Shown one piece after another: positions 9,000 through 18,200 of a stretch of DNA of 64,000 nucleotides. The translations under genes were made by a program, and so were the position numbers. Source of the stretch: Paenibacillus phytohabitans (GTDB taxonomy: Bacteria > Bacillota > Bacilli > Paenibacillales > Paenibacillaceae). Location: positions 186,001 to 250,000 of the forward strand of contig NZ_WHOB01000020.1 of the NCBI RefSeq assembly GCF_013141775.1. Direction: 5' to 3'. Under the pieces are notes generated by a model. That model made no database searches. It was not told where the DNA came from and saw only the letters and a list, made by a program, of their open reading frames with translations. Each line of letters opens with the position of its first letter. Position 1 is the first letter of the stretch.

Positions 9000-9371
9000 T
9001 TACAATCCCGGTATGGCTGTATGTGTATCCTTGAGAATCTGTTCTACTTCATGTTTCACATCGGGATTGCTGCGGATGAAGTCTTTGAGCATATTCAGGT
9101 TGGATTCTTTGGACTTCACCGGTGAATCCTCCTGCTTGTGTTCGCTGCTGCCGGAAGCATGAGAGCCGTTATCATGGCTGCTGCCCTCAGCGGTACTTCC
9201 GAAGCCGGTCATAGCCATTCCCATAATTTTGTCCTTGGCTTTCTCACCGGCACTTTCTGAAGAACCGCCCGTGTGAAGCAGTGAAGACATCATGGCACTG
9301 CGTTTTTTGGACATAATCATACTGGCGGCCGCACCCATCAGCACTCCGCACAGAAATGACGAAGTATTCAT
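9000..9371 (-). CDS. Hypothetical protein with a glycine/alanine-rich membrane-type N-terminus
   Basis: The 123-residue product starts MNTSSFLCGVLMGAAASMIM, a short hydrophobic Gly/Ala-rich segment that could be a membrane anchor. A Ser/Gly/His-rich disordered middle (40-90) and a charged helical tail ending in KDTHTAIPGL follow. AAGGAGG precedes the ATG at 9371 with suitable spacing, and a terminator follows the stop, so the gene is probably real. I recognise no family. It is divergent from the deacetylase gene. Confidence 0.7.
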   Translation of the reverse strand: MNTSSFLCGVLMGAAASMIMSKKRSAMMSSLLHTGGSSESAGEKAKDKIMGMAMTGFGSTAEGSSHDNGSHASGSSEHKQEDSPVKSKESNLNMLKDFIRSNPDVKHEVEQILKDTHTAIPGL

Positions 9372-9456
9372 ATCTCTAACCTCCTTGTATGGTAAAATCA
9401 TGCTTAGTGTTCGCGGAAAGATTCCGGCTCATACAGCCAAACAACAAGAAAGCGAG

Positions 9457-10383
9457 ATGAAAAAAGTGGGTAAAGCAACAACACTGCTGCTCCTGGCTGC
9501 TTTTCTGCTGTCAGCTTGCAGCAACAACGACGGGAATACAGGCAACACCGCTGCGGGGAACGCATCACAGCCTCCGGCTACAGTACAGCCTGCCACTGAC
9601 CAGCCTGCCTCTGCTCCGGCTCAGACGGACTCTCCTGCCGGGGAATCCCCCGCTGCGCAGGCAACTCCTGCCGCAACAACAGATGCGGCAGTTACAGCAA
9701 CCGCTCAGCCAACCGGGGCGGCAGCTTCAGAGGAAGTACCGCTGCTGTACCATATGAACAAAAACTACGACATCATCCCGAACGATGCCGCAACCAACAA
9801 AAAGGTCGTCCTGCTGACCTTCGATGACGGGCCCAAGGATGCGGAATTAATCAATCCGCTGATGGATACGCTAGACAAGCACAAGGCCAAAGCCATTTTC
9901 TTCGTCAACGGATACCGGGTGAAGGAGCATCCTGAGCTGCTTGAGCTGATTCATAACCGCGGCGGCATTATCGGGAATCACAGCTGGGATCACATTGTGC
10001 TGAAGGATAAATCCGAAGCTGAAGTTAAGAAACAGATTGAAGATGTGCAGAATATTGTCAAGGAGGTCACCGGTCAGACTCCCGTGTTCTTCCGCCCGCC
10101 GCACGGTGCAGGCGGTGACGTCGGCAAAAAAATCGCCGCTGACAATGGACTGCTCTATATGACCTGGTCTGTCGGCTCGCTGGACTGGGAGATGAAGGAA
10201 AAGGACACGAATAAAACGGAAAAACTGATCACAAATGTTACCAGCCAGCTGCATTCCGGCAGCAATATTCTGATGCATGAGCTCCCGTGGACCGTGGAAG
10301 CGCTGGATACACTGCTGACTACGCTTGAGGGCAAAGGCTACAGCTTTGTCGATCCGCGCAGCATTGAACTGAAAATGCGTTAA
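9457..10383 (+). CDS. Lipoprotein polysaccharide deacetylase (NodB/CE4 domain)
   Basis: The protein begins with a lipoprotein signal ending in the lipobox LSAC (Cys about 22), then a Pro/Ala/Thr-rich linker (25-95) and a NodB/CE4 domain. The catalytic motifs are TFDDGP (D123, D124), NHSWDH (metal ligands H175, H179), RPPHG and the late MHEL. CE4 enzymes remove N-acetyl groups from peptidoglycan or chitooligosaccharides, so it probably acts on wall glycans outside the membrane. I chose the ATG at 9457; its ribosome binding site is weak, but it starts the signal peptide. The substrate is not determined. Confidence 0.88.
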   Translation: MKKVGKATTLLLLAAFLLSACSNNDGNTGNTAAGNASQPPATVQPATDQPASAPAQTDSPAGESPAAQATPAATTDAAVTATAQPTGAAASEEVPLLYHMNKNYDIIPNDAATNKKVVLLTFDDGPKDAELINPLMDTLDKHKAKAIFFVNGYRVKEHPELLELIHNRGGIIGNHSWDHIVLKDKSEAEVKKQIEDVQNIVKEVTGQTPVFFRPPHGAGGDVGKKIAADNGLLYMTWSVGSLDWEMKEKDTNKTEKLITNVTSQLHSGSNILMHELPWTVEALDTLLTTLEGKGYSFVDPRSIELKMR

Positions 10384-10406
10384 GTCTATCTGAAAACCGC
10401 AAGACA

Positions 10407-10456
10407 GCAAGGCCGTGATTCTCCTGTTATTGGGGAATCACGGCCTTGCGTTTTTG
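10407..10456 (+). terminator. Terminator of the deacetylase gene
   Basis: GCAAGGCCGTGATTC and GAATCACGGCCTTGC form a perfect 15-bp stem followed by GTTTTTG. It is a strong rho-independent terminator. Confidence 0.92.
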
Positions 10457-10761
10457 ATCCACCGTGGCTTGCTTTAGCATAGGATCGGCAAGCGAAAGCC
10501 AACCGACCCCAAGTGTCACTTTTTCCATGTGCGAAGCAGAACGCACCTGAAGCCCCAATTATACTTCAGATGTCCAAATACACTACCACTCCCCCATTTC
10601 CTGCATACTTGGTGCAGCGTTTCCCCAAACAAAGGTGTAGCAATTGGCATTCGCCTCGCCAGAAACCGAAGCACGGCGTTATATACCGCTTTGAGGACAT
10701 TCCTCATCCATCCGCTCAGAGCGGAAGCAATTAATTAAGCGTTCGAAAGTCGGGTCGCTGC
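10457..10761. other. Gene-free spacer
   Basis: The short open frames on both strands here overlap each other and lack ribosome binding sites and family resemblance. I see no promoter or RNA structure that stands out. Confidence 0.5.
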
Positions 10762-11035
10762 CGAGCGGTTTCTTTTAATGTGTGTTTTTTAAGATTGAAG
10801 ATTCGTATTTCGCTTAAACAGTGGAGAGGACGGACTGACCCGCGGAAAAGCGGTAGCGGTCGCCTTGGTCTCCGGATTTCCACCGCCAAGGGGAATGATA
10901 AAAATCTGGAGAGCACAGCGATTGGAACAACGGTCCGTTCGCGGAGCGTCCAATCAAGTGCAAACGTTGATCTTACTCAAAAAAAGGAGACTTCTCAGAA
11001 GCCATTACATGGCTTTTGAGGCAGTCTCTTAATTG
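10762..11035 (+). repeat. Dispersed intergenic repeat A, long form
   Basis: This stretch matches, on the opposite strand, 49757-49925. Shared blocks in order are GGTTTCTTTT, a TTTTTTAAGATTGA-type block, CGCTTAAACAGYGGAGAGGAC, CGTCCA..CAAGTG, ACGTTRATC and a closing hairpin around GCCAT...ATGGCTT with arms resembling GAGACTGYCYC. The copy here carries about 110 extra bases (10835-10945) bounded by CGGACTGACC and GGTCCGTTC. The closing hairpin (about 10984-11035) can act as the terminator of the minus-strand phosphoesterase gene. Confidence 0.65.
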
Positions 11036-11045
11036 TTTATAAGTG

Positions 11046-11882
11046 TTAATCCTGCCTGCAGCGGAGTGTAAGTACATGCATCTCGGCCGGGCTGCCCCAG
11101 CGCAGCGATAAGTGTGCAGTCCCGAAGCCACGGCTGATCAGCAGCTTCAGCGGGTGAGCGGCAGTCCCATACCCGGGAATTTCGTACATGCCGGCATTAT
11201 AGTGACGGTAGAATTCATCCCCATGCCTGCTTCCGATAAAGGGAAGCACCACTTGTCCGCCATGTGTGTGTCCAGCCAATATCAGATCAGCGGGCACCAC
11301 CTGCTGCTGGGACAGCCACAGCGGATCATGCACCAGGATGATCCGCAGGAGCTCTGTATCTGCGGCAGCCACGGGCGGCAGTGCTGCATAAGCCTTCTTG
11401 CCGCCTTTTCTCGGGAAATCCATGCCGGTGAGTATTACCCTTGACCCGGACCGTTCAATAGTCACATTCTCATCCAGCAGCAGTCTGGCTCCGCTGCCGC
11501 GGATGATATTATCGACAAGCAAGATATTCGCCCGGTAATCATGATTGCCATGAACTGCGTAGACAGGCGCCAGAGAAGCTGTAAGCGTCATATTATCCAG
11601 CAGGCGCTCCGCCGGACTGCCCTTTTCCGTCAGATCGCCGCCCAGGAAAACTGCATCCACCTTCCCGCGGAGCGGTGCCAGCATTGCAGCCGGAAGACGG
11701 CGGCGGTGAATATCGGTAATGAACAGAATACGGAAGCCGTCAAAAACAGCCGGCAGTCTGTCAAGCACTATTTCCTCGGCAATAATGCGTTTTTTGAAGG
11801 CTGCGGCAACCATGACTATACCCGCAGTCCCCGCCACTCCAGCACAAGCGCTCAAGAGAATCAGCAGCCACATCATTGCCAT
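11046..11882 (-). CDS. Membrane-anchored metallophosphoesterase (YkuE/YaeI-like)
   Basis: One N-terminal membrane segment (3-26) precedes a calcineurin-like phosphoesterase domain. The metal-site motifs are all present: DIH, GGDL, GNHDY, VHDP and GHTHGGQ. YaeI/YkuE relatives hydrolyse phosphodiester or lipid-phosphate substrates at the membrane; the substrate here is unknown. The start overlaps the stop of the preceding gene (ATG at 11882 or 11876 against TGA at 11873-11875), so it is translationally coupled to the one-span protein and CPBP protease. Confidence 0.87.
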   Translation of the reverse strand: MAMMWLLILLSACAGVAGTAGIVMVAAAFKKRIIAEEIVLDRLPAVFDGFRILFITDIHRRRLPAAMLAPLRGKVDAVFLGGDLTEKGSPAERLLDNMTLTASLAPVYAVHGNHDYRANILLVDNIIRGSGARLLLDENVTIERSGSRVILTGMDFPRKGGKKAYAALPPVAAADTELLRIILVHDPLWLSQQQVVPADLILAGHTHGGQVVLPFIGSRHGDEFYRHYNAGMYEIPGYGTAAHPLKLLISRGFGTAHLSLRWGSPAEMHVLTLRCRQD

Positions 11883-12250
11883 AGCTCATGCAGCGGAGGT
11901 GCTCCTTTTATTCCCCAGAACAATAGAAAAGCGAGCAGCATTACAAATATGACGATCAGCGAGTTAATAAACATTTTGCTGAAACGGATTCGTTCGGACG
12001 GATAACTCTGCGCCCGGGAGGGGGTTGCCTCTCCTTCCTGCTGCTCCACTTCACGCTTCGGTTTCCTGGAGGTTGGCTTCTCAGCATGTCGGACCTTTCT
12101 CGATAAAGTTCCTGGAGCAAGGACTGGAGCTTCCAGCTGTCCGGCAGCTGATTCGGAAGAACCATTTCCATTATTTTCTTTGACAGGAGACTGTCCTCCG
12201 CCCTTATACTGTTTCTGGCGGGATCTTACCCGGCTTAGTTCTTCGCTCAT
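11873..12250 (-). CDS. Hypothetical protein, basic disordered region plus C-terminal transmembrane segment
   Basis: The 125-residue product has a charged, low-complexity N-terminal part (1-90, rich in Lys, Arg, Ser, Glu) and one transmembrane segment near the end (about 95-115), leaving a short tail GAPPLHELWQ. The longer upstream frame is not used: the ATG at 12250 has AGGAGG and overlaps the TGA of the CPBP gene. It is the middle gene of a three-gene coupled set. No family was recognised. Confidence 0.7.
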   Translation of the reverse strand: MSEELSRVRSRQKQYKGGGQSPVKENNGNGSSESAAGQLEAPVLAPGTLSRKVRHAEKPTSRKPKREVEQQEGEATPSRAQSYPSERIRFSKMFINSLIVIFVMLLAFLLFWGIKGAPPLHELWQ

Positions 12251-12840
12251 GATGCCCTCCTGTAACGAATCACCATTCCTGAGAACAAATCTATGAGGAA
12301 GTGGCACAGGATCGGTGCCCATAGACTGCCGGAATGGATATAGATGTAGCCGAGACCGTAGCTGCTGAGAAATACCCAGCCGGTTGGAATCCAGTGGCGC
12401 AGATAACGCACATGAATAACAGCAAAGAGAATGCTCGTCCAGTACGGCCCCAGTGAATGCTGTATGGCGCCACGGAACAATAGCTCTTCGCATACTGCGA
12501 CAATCGCTGCAATGACAATAATATGCCACAAAGGACGGTTGCCGAACAGCAGCTCATTAATCCCCCCGTCATCCATGCTGTCCTCAGGTACAATATGGGT
12601 CAGCAGGAAATCAACAACCAGCATAACAGCAGCAAGTCCAAGGCCCCAAAACACAAAATGTGCATTCTCCGGAAAATTTAATATGTGAATAGGATTTCTT
12701 TTCTGTAATAATATCCATATCAAACCGATAAATAGAGTAAGGCCCTGAGTAATATACAGATTTATTAACAGCAGCTTGTCCGTTAACTGCTGAGGATCGG
12801 CCTTTTTGATTTTGATTTCACCCAATTTGAATTTTTTCAT
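12247..12840 (-). CDS. CPBP-family intramembrane metalloprotease
   Basis: The multi-pass membrane protein has the CPBP/Abi motifs: EELLFRG (E118, E119, R123), FAVIHVRY (H143) and HFLID (H180, D184). The family includes CAAX-type proteases and bacteriocin-immunity proteins; the role here is unknown. The ATG at 12840 is used, with a modest GGCAGG upstream. The 3' end overlaps the next gene by ATGA. Its promoter must lie in the 65-bp gap before the divergent gene at 12906. Confidence 0.85.
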   Translation of the reverse strand: MKKFKLGEIKIKKADPQQLTDKLLLINLYITQGLTLFIGLIWILLQKRNPIHILNFPENAHFVFWGLGLAAVMLVVDFLLTHIVPEDSMDDGGINELLFGNRPLWHIIVIAAIVAVCEELLFRGAIQHSLGPYWTSILFAVIHVRYLRHWIPTGWVFLSSYGLGYIYIHSGSLWAPILCHFLIDLFSGMVIRYRRAS

Positions 12841-12905
12841 CGTAACCTGCCTGTTCTTTAATATTTTTACATAAGATAATTTCCCTATACGAAGGAGCAC
12901 TAATT

Positions 12906-13811
12906 ATGAACAGCCGTACCTCCCGCACTCAAATGTTGTACACACTAGGTTTTATATTGTTTCTAATATCCGCATTCGCCTCATTTTTTACGGGAGTAAA
13001 GGTTGGAGCAGACAAAACGGAGGCCAAATATGCACAGCTGGCCGGGCATGAAGTTACGGAGGAATTCTCCGGCTCCTACCAGCAGCAGGATCTTGTTACG
13101 TTCTATCATAACGTATTTTTGCCCTATCGGGAATTCAAGCGCAACTGGAACGATCAGGTGGACAGCCTTGCACGCAGCACAGATGCACGGCAGAACGCGG
13201 CAACGTTGAAGAACCTCAGCATTCTGGCCGACAAGCAGTATGACAAGGTCACGCAGGATTCCCTCTTCACCAATTCGCCGCTGCTGTATGAGTCACAGCT
13301 TAACGTCCTTAAGAGCCTGACTCTCTTCTCACAGGCTTCAGGGAAGGTCACTGCCGGATCTTCAGGAGCCGAAGCCGCCAAGCTGCTGAGAAGTGATAAT
13401 TTTACCGCCAGCGCTGTGAAATTCGGACTGACGGCCCAGAAGAACTTCTATGATTCTATGCTGAAGTGGGGAGCCAAGGCCAACTCTGCTATACCCGATG
13501 CCTCCGGGGAACTGAAGACACTGACTTTCATTCAGTGGAAAAAGATGCCTTTGCTCCTCAAGAATGCTTCTATCGCAAACATAATGCTGAACCGCGGAAT
13601 TTATGCCGGCTATGACCCGCAGGATATTACAGCCAAAATCGACGATATGATCTATTCCGGAACCGCCAGTTCCCTGAAGCTTGGGGATATCCAGTCGTCG
13701 GTCACCCTGCTCATTTCTACCGGTGCCGTGCAGGAGCAGGACTTCATTAAATGGCGGGAGCAATATTACGGCAAGGAAACGATGCCTCAGCTCCCTTTCT
13801 TCTATGAGTAG
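12906..13811 (+). CDS. Hypothetical one-span extracytoplasmic protein
   Basis: A single N-terminal transmembrane segment (10-32) is followed by about 265 residues predicted to lie outside the membrane, largely helical and without cysteines. AAGGAG precedes the ATG with 8-nt spacing. The protein ends MPQLPFFYE. I recognise no domain. It is transcribed away from the CPBP gene and is monocistronic; no clear terminator follows. Confidence 0.75.
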   Translation: MNSRTSRTQMLYTLGFILFLISAFASFFTGVKVGADKTEAKYAQLAGHEVTEEFSGSYQQQDLVTFYHNVFLPYREFKRNWNDQVDSLARSTDARQNAATLKNLSILADKQYDKVTQDSLFTNSPLLYESQLNVLKSLTLFSQASGKVTAGSSGAEAAKLLRSDNFTASAVKFGLTAQKNFYDSMLKWGAKANSAIPDASGELKTLTFIQWKKMPLLLKNASIANIMLNRGIYAGYDPQDITAKIDDMIYSGTASSLKLGDIQSSVTLLISTGAVQEQDFIKWREQYYGKETMPQLPFFYE

Positions 13812-13878
13812 GACCAGTTATTGCATCATAACGAAAAACAGGGCTCACTTCAAGGCGGCCCGCCGCAGAAGAAGCCTA

Positions 13879-13908
13879 TTGACACACTTGGCATCACCAT
13901 GTTACATT
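13879..13908 (+). promoter_or_regulatory. SigmaA-like promoter of the serA leader
   Basis: TTGACA, an 18-nt spacer and TACATT lie directly upstream of the T-box leader. Confidence 0.6.
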
Positions 13909-13924
13909 ATGAAAAATTAATCAA

Positions 13925-14185
13925 GCAAAACCGATGATGGAACAAAGATTACTGATGTCTTCAGAGAGCCGGTGGATGGTGCAAACCGGTGGCAGACGGA
14001 AATCTTTAGCGCTCCTGAGATATTGTATTGAACCTTGAGTAGATACAATCGGATCACCTCCGTTACCAGTGTGGCCTATTCAGGCCAATGAGGCTGCTTC
14101 TTAACCGTTGCAGTGAATTAGGGTGGTACCACGAGAACTCTCGTCCCTTACTACGGCAGTAGTATGGGGTAGGGAGTTTTTTTTG
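13925..14185 (+). promoter_or_regulatory. T-box riboswitch (probably serine-specific) of serA
   Basis: The leader contains the 14-nt T-box core AGGGTGGTACCACG (14120-14133), an upstream Stem I region, and a terminator built from CTCTCGTCCC...GGGTAGGGAG followed by eight T (14138-14184). Uncharged tRNA binding to the T-box favours the antiterminator and lets serA be transcribed. A Ser codon, AGC at about 14008, lies where a specifier could be, which agrees with the serine-pathway gene downstream. The exact specifier needs a structure model. Confidence 0.88.
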
Positions 14186-14392
14186 TACCCGGATTCTCTA
14201 AATCTGCCTACCCTGCCCATACACTGCCTGAATCAGCATTTCTGCACGCCTTTTCTTTTATGCGACAACGCGTTGCCCCGTTGTTCCAACAAATTTCAAT
14301 CCTTTTTTATGAATCTGGTACTGCGGATTACCCCACCAGGGAATCCTTGGCATATATAATAGGCTTTCCAATTTGAAGGAGGACAAGAGACC

Positions 14393-15985
14393 ATGTTTAA
14401 AGTATTAGTATCGGATCCGATCAGTGATTTGGGCATTCAGCAATTGATGGACGCAAGCGATGTGACTGTGGACAAAAAAACAGGACTTAGTGAAGACGAG
14501 CTTATTGCAATCATCGGCGAATACGACGGCTTACTCGTTCGCAGCCAGACAACCGTGACTGAGAAAATTATCGCAGCCGGTACTAATCTTAAAGTGATTG
14601 GCCGTGCCGGGGTCGGTGTGGACAATATTAAGCTGGAGGCAGCTACACAACGCGGTGTGGTGGTCATTAATGCTCCGGACGGAAATACGATCACCACCTG
14701 TGAGCATGCCTTTGCCATGATGATGGCACTGGCCCGTCACATTCCTCAAGCCTATGCCAAGACCATCTCCGGCGTATGGGACAAGAAGACTTTCCTCGGC
14801 GTAGAGCTGCGCGGCAAAACGCTGGGTGTGCTCGGCATGGGACGGATCGGCAGCGAAGTGGCAAAACGGGCCAAGGCTTTTGGAATGGATATTCTGGCCT
14901 ACGACCCCTTCCTGACAGCTGACCGTGCGGAGAAACTGGAAGTAAAGCTGGCTTCGGTAGATGACCTCGTCCGGGGAGCAGACTTCATTACTGTTCACAC
15001 ACCGCTGACACCGGAAACCCGCCACATGATCTCCCGTCCGCAATTCGAAGTCATGAAAAAAGGAATGCGCATCATCAACTGTGCCCGCGGCGGTGTAATT
15101 GATGAGATGGCGCTGGTTGAAGCAATCGACAGCGGTATTGTTGCCGGAGCAGCCTTTGACGTCTTTGAGAAAGAGCCGCCGGAAGCGGATCACCCGTTCC
15201 TCTCGCATCCGAAGATTATCGTGACTCCGCATCTGGGTGCTTCGACCGTTGAAGCCCAGGAGAATGTTGCGATCGATGTATCGGAGCAAGTACTGCATAT
15301 TCTGCGCAACGAACCGTTCATTAACGCCGTGAACATCCCTCCGGTTGCTCCTAGTGTAATGAACAAGCTGCAGCCTTACTTCACCCTCGGCGAGAAGCTC
15401 GGCAGCTTTGTAACTCAGATTACAGATGGAGCGATCCGCGAGATTCATGTGGAATATGCCGGTGACCTCTCCGACGTGGATACACAGCCGCTGACCCGCT
15501 ATATTGTCAAAGGCGTGCTCTCCCGCCATTTTGCCGGGGATGTTAACATCGTCAACTCCATGCACCTGGCAAAGACGCGTGATGTTAACGTAGTAGTGAC
15601 CAAAGCTTCCAAGACCAAGGGCTTCACTAACCTTATTACCGTTACACTCAAGGCTGAGCATGACGAAGAACGCCTGGTTGCCGGAACCCTGCTGCAAGGC
15701 TATGGCGAACGGATTGTGCAGGTTAACAAGTTCCCGGTAGATATCGCTCCGGAAGGTCATCAGATCGTCATTTCCCATAATGATAAGCCGGGTATCATCG
15801 GACTCGTCGGTACACTGCTCGGCCAGAACGACGTCAACATCGCCTCCATGCAGGTTGGCCGTAAAATTGTCGGCGGAGCTGCGATTATGCTGCTGACTGC
15901 TGACAAGGCTGTTCCGCAGGATGTACTGGTCAAGCTCGCCGGATTGCCGGAGATCAATACTGCGGAAGAGATCACTCTGCTGTAA
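14393..15985 (+). CDS. serA: D-3-phosphoglycerate dehydrogenase with ACT domain
   Basis: SerA oxidises 3-phosphoglycerate with NAD+ in the first step of serine synthesis. The order is 2-hydroxyacid dehydrogenase catalytic and Rossmann domains (GMGRIGSE around 147), catalytic Arg in NCARGG near 231, catalytic His in TPHLGAS near 280, an intervening domain, and a C-terminal ACT domain (about 458-530, HNDKPGIIGLVG) that usually binds serine. At 530 residues this is the long form. AAGGAGG precedes the ATG. The serine T-box upstream supports the assignment. Confidence 0.97.
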   Translation: MFKVLVSDPISDLGIQQLMDASDVTVDKKTGLSEDELIAIIGEYDGLLVRSQTTVTEKIIAAGTNLKVIGRAGVGVDNIKLEAATQRGVVVINAPDGNTITTCEHAFAMMMALARHIPQAYAKTISGVWDKKTFLGVELRGKTLGVLGMGRIGSEVAKRAKAFGMDILAYDPFLTADRAEKLEVKLASVDDLVRGADFITVHTPLTPETRHMISRPQFEVMKKGMRIINCARGGVIDEMALVEAIDSGIVAGAAFDVFEKEPPEADHPFLSHPKIIVTPHLGASTVEAQENVAIDVSEQVLHILRNEPFINAVNIPPVAPSVMNKLQPYFTLGEKLGSFVTQITDGAIREIHVEYAGDLSDVDTQPLTRYIVKGVLSRHFAGDVNIVNSMHLAKTRDVNVVVTKASKTKGFTNLITVTLKAEHDEERLVAGTLLQGYGERIVQVNKFPVDIAPEGHQIVISHNDKPGIIGLVGTLLGQNDVNIASMQVGRKIVGGAAIMLLTADKAVPQDVLVKLAGLPEINTAEEITLL

Positions 15986-16040
15986 CTGAAGAACGCGGGC
16001 TTATATTCTTGGAATACCTGAGTTCAATATAAGCGCACCA

Positions 16041-16094
16041 AAAAACACTCTTGAGGAATGCCGGCCCGTGCCGGCATTTCAAAAGAGTGTTTTT
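16041..16094. terminator. Bidirectional terminator between serA and the SDR gene
   Basis: AAAAACACTCTT and AAGAGTGTTTTT enclose a second stem AATGCCGGC/GCCGGCATT. A/T tracts on both sides suit both convergent genes. Confidence 0.9.
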
Positions 16095-16113
16095 GCATCC
16101 TCCGGCTTACGGG

Positions 16114-16965
16114 CTACTCCGGAATGTTAAATACCGGGACCCGCCGCCCGTCTGTGTCTGTATACCCATATTTCTCCGCCAGACTCCCCACCTGCTGGGG
16201 TCTGCCTGTCAGCTGCATCACCTCAGGATCAGCAGCGAGCGCCACGGCAGCCCGGCCGATGTACGCTGTAGACTCACTAGCCTGCAGCTCCTCTACCTCC
16301 TGCCAGTGCTCTTCATCCGTCTTCATGCTCTCCAGCACCAGTTCTGTACGCATCCAGCCAGGCGATAAGGGAATCACAGCGATCCCATCCGCAGCCAGCT
16401 CAAGGGACAATCCGTAGGCCATGCGCACAAGCGCATTTTTGGACAGATCATAATAGAAGTTCCCTACATATTTATACTGGTCCCAGAAGGTGGTATGAAT
16501 GATTAGCTTCCCGGTTCCAGCACCTGCACCTTCACTGCGCATCAGCGGAATAGCATAATAGTTAGTCATGAGCTGCGCTCTGACTCCGGCATTGAACATA
16601 TGGTCCCAATGAGCAGCGGGGAGCTCCCAGAAGGGCTTGTTCTCAATCGGAAGATTATTGCCTCCCCAGACATTATTGACCAGAATATCAAGCTTGCCCT
16701 GCTCCGCGGCAATCTGCCGGATCACAGCTTCCGTCTCCGCGTCATTGGTGTGGTCACAGCGGATATACGATCCTTCTCCGCCGAAGCTGTGAATCTCACC
16801 GAGTACACCGGCAAGTGTCCGTTCGCCCCCTTCCTGCATTGAACCGGCGTTTCTACCCGTAAAATACACATACGCACCTGCGCGGGCCAGCTCCAGGGCG
16901 ATGCCTCTGCCCGCTCCCCTGCTCCCGCCTGTAACTAATGCAACTTTCCCCTGCAACTCTGTCAT
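16114..16965 (-). CDS. Short-chain dehydrogenase/reductase, DHRS1-like
   Basis: The Rossmann glycine motif TGGSRGAGRG (12-21) and the catalytic YxxxK (Y172, K176 in YYDLSK) are present. Two deviations resemble the DHRS1-like subgroup: NNVWGG replaces the usual NNAG, and the position of the catalytic Ser reads HTTF (Thr). The 283-residue length is normal. Substrate unknown. It is divergent from a WYL regulator with a 152-bp shared spacer, so that regulator may control it. Confidence 0.85.
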   Translation of the reverse strand: MTELQGKVALVTGGSRGAGRGIALELARAGAYVYFTGRNAGSMQEGGERTLAGVLGEIHSFGGEGSYIRCDHTNDAETEAVIRQIAAEQGKLDILVNNVWGGNNLPIENKPFWELPAAHWDHMFNAGVRAQLMTNYYAIPLMRSEGAGAGTGKLIIHTTFWDQYKYVGNFYYDLSKNALVRMAYGLSLELAADGIAVIPLSPGWMRTELVLESMKTDEEHWQEVEELQASESTAYIGRAAVALAADPEVMQLTGRPQQVGSLAEKYGYTDTDGRRVPVFNIPE

Positions 16966-17117
16966 TATATCCGCTCCTCTCAGCTTTCATCAGATGATCA
17001 TGAAGTTATCTTTTATTAATATTAACTTTTATATATGACATCAACTGACATATATATATGATAAACTTAAAATATGTTCTGCTTAAGCATTTCATTATAA
17101 CCAGGAGGCCATCATCC

Positions 17118-18077
17118 ATGAGAGCAGACCGACTATTATCCATTCTGCTGCTGCTGCAAAGCCGCGGTAAAATAAGCTCCCGCGAGCTGGCACAAACGCT
17201 GGAGGTTTCCGAACGGACCATCTTCCGGGATATGGAGTCACTGAGCATCTCCGGCATTCCCGTGCTGGCAGAACGCGGACGTGAGGGGGGCTGGAGGCTG
17301 GCTGAGGGTTACCGGACCTCCCTGACAGGTATGAAACCCAAAGAGATTGGTGCACTGCTGCTGCCGGCAGACCCTGCAATTCTGCAGGCGCTGGGGATTC
17401 AGGAGGAGTTCTCTTCCGCTGTCCGCAAGCTGCAGGCCGCTGGTGCAAGACAGCCCGCTACCGCCTTCAGCCTTCTTAATGAGCGTATTCATATTGATGG
17501 TGCGGGCTGGCATCCGTCGGGCGAAACCTATCCCAGTCTCACTGCATTACAGGAGGCTATATGGGAGGACCGTAAAGTGAAAATTAGTTACATGCGCGGG
17601 GAGGAGAGATCAGAGCGGCTGATTTCACCCTTTGGACTCGTAGCCAAACGTGGTGTATGGTATACCGTAGCCGAAACAAGCGGTGAAATGCGGACCTACC
17701 GGGTATCCAGAATAAGTAGTGCTGAAGTCACGGATGAATATTTTAGCAGACCTCAGGATTTCAATCTGACACAATACTGGGAAGCCTCTACTATGGCATT
17801 CAAATCTGCATTGCCCCGCTATCCTGCCCAGCTGCTCGTGAAGGACAATATAATGAAGGATCTTATACAAGAACGTTATGTTTCCGTACTATTCCAGGAG
17901 CCTTCACCTTCACCCGGCTGGCACTCCGTCGAAGCCGAATTCAATACACCGGAGTCTGCCTGCCGAATCATCTTATCCCTAAGCCCAGGCATTAGAGTTA
18001 CCGCTCCGGCGGAGCTTGCAGACAATGTTGCGGCCACTCTGCGGGAAGCGGCTGCATTATATGAAGACAATGTGTAA
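17118..18077 (+). CDS. YafY-type transcriptional regulator (HTH_11 + WYL domain)
   Basis: An N-terminal winged helix (about 5-60, with SSRELAQTLEVSERTIFRD) is followed by a WYL domain (about 135-215) and a C-terminal WCX-type region. WYL proteins sense ligands, sometimes nucleic acids, and repress or activate neighbours. The frame is open further upstream, but AGGAGG at 17103-17108 points to the ATG at 17118 (319 residues). The divergent SDR gene is the likeliest target; this is inference from position. Confidence 0.87.
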   Translation: MRADRLLSILLLLQSRGKISSRELAQTLEVSERTIFRDMESLSISGIPVLAERGREGGWRLAEGYRTSLTGMKPKEIGALLLPADPAILQALGIQEEFSSAVRKLQAAGARQPATAFSLLNERIHIDGAGWHPSGETYPSLTALQEAIWEDRKVKISYMRGEERSERLISPFGLVAKRGVWYTVAETSGEMRTYRVSRISSAEVTDEYFSRPQDFNLTQYWEASTMAFKSALPRYPAQLLVKDNIMKDLIQERYVSVLFQEPSPSPGWHSVEAEFNTPESACRIILSLSPGIRVTAPAELADNVAATLREAAALYEDNV

Positions 18078-18200
18078 ACATCCTCTTTTGGAGCAGCCCG
18101 GAAAGAAGTTTTATGTCAGTTCTTACAATAGACCGATTACGCTTTAATCCCCTATAATATTACAATACACAATATTTATTTCTAGGGGGAACTATAGTCT

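Noticed and set aside
10513..10734. Overlapping frames on both strands between the deacetylase and repeat A
   Set aside because: They lie opposite each other, lack ribosome binding sites and look like random open frames.
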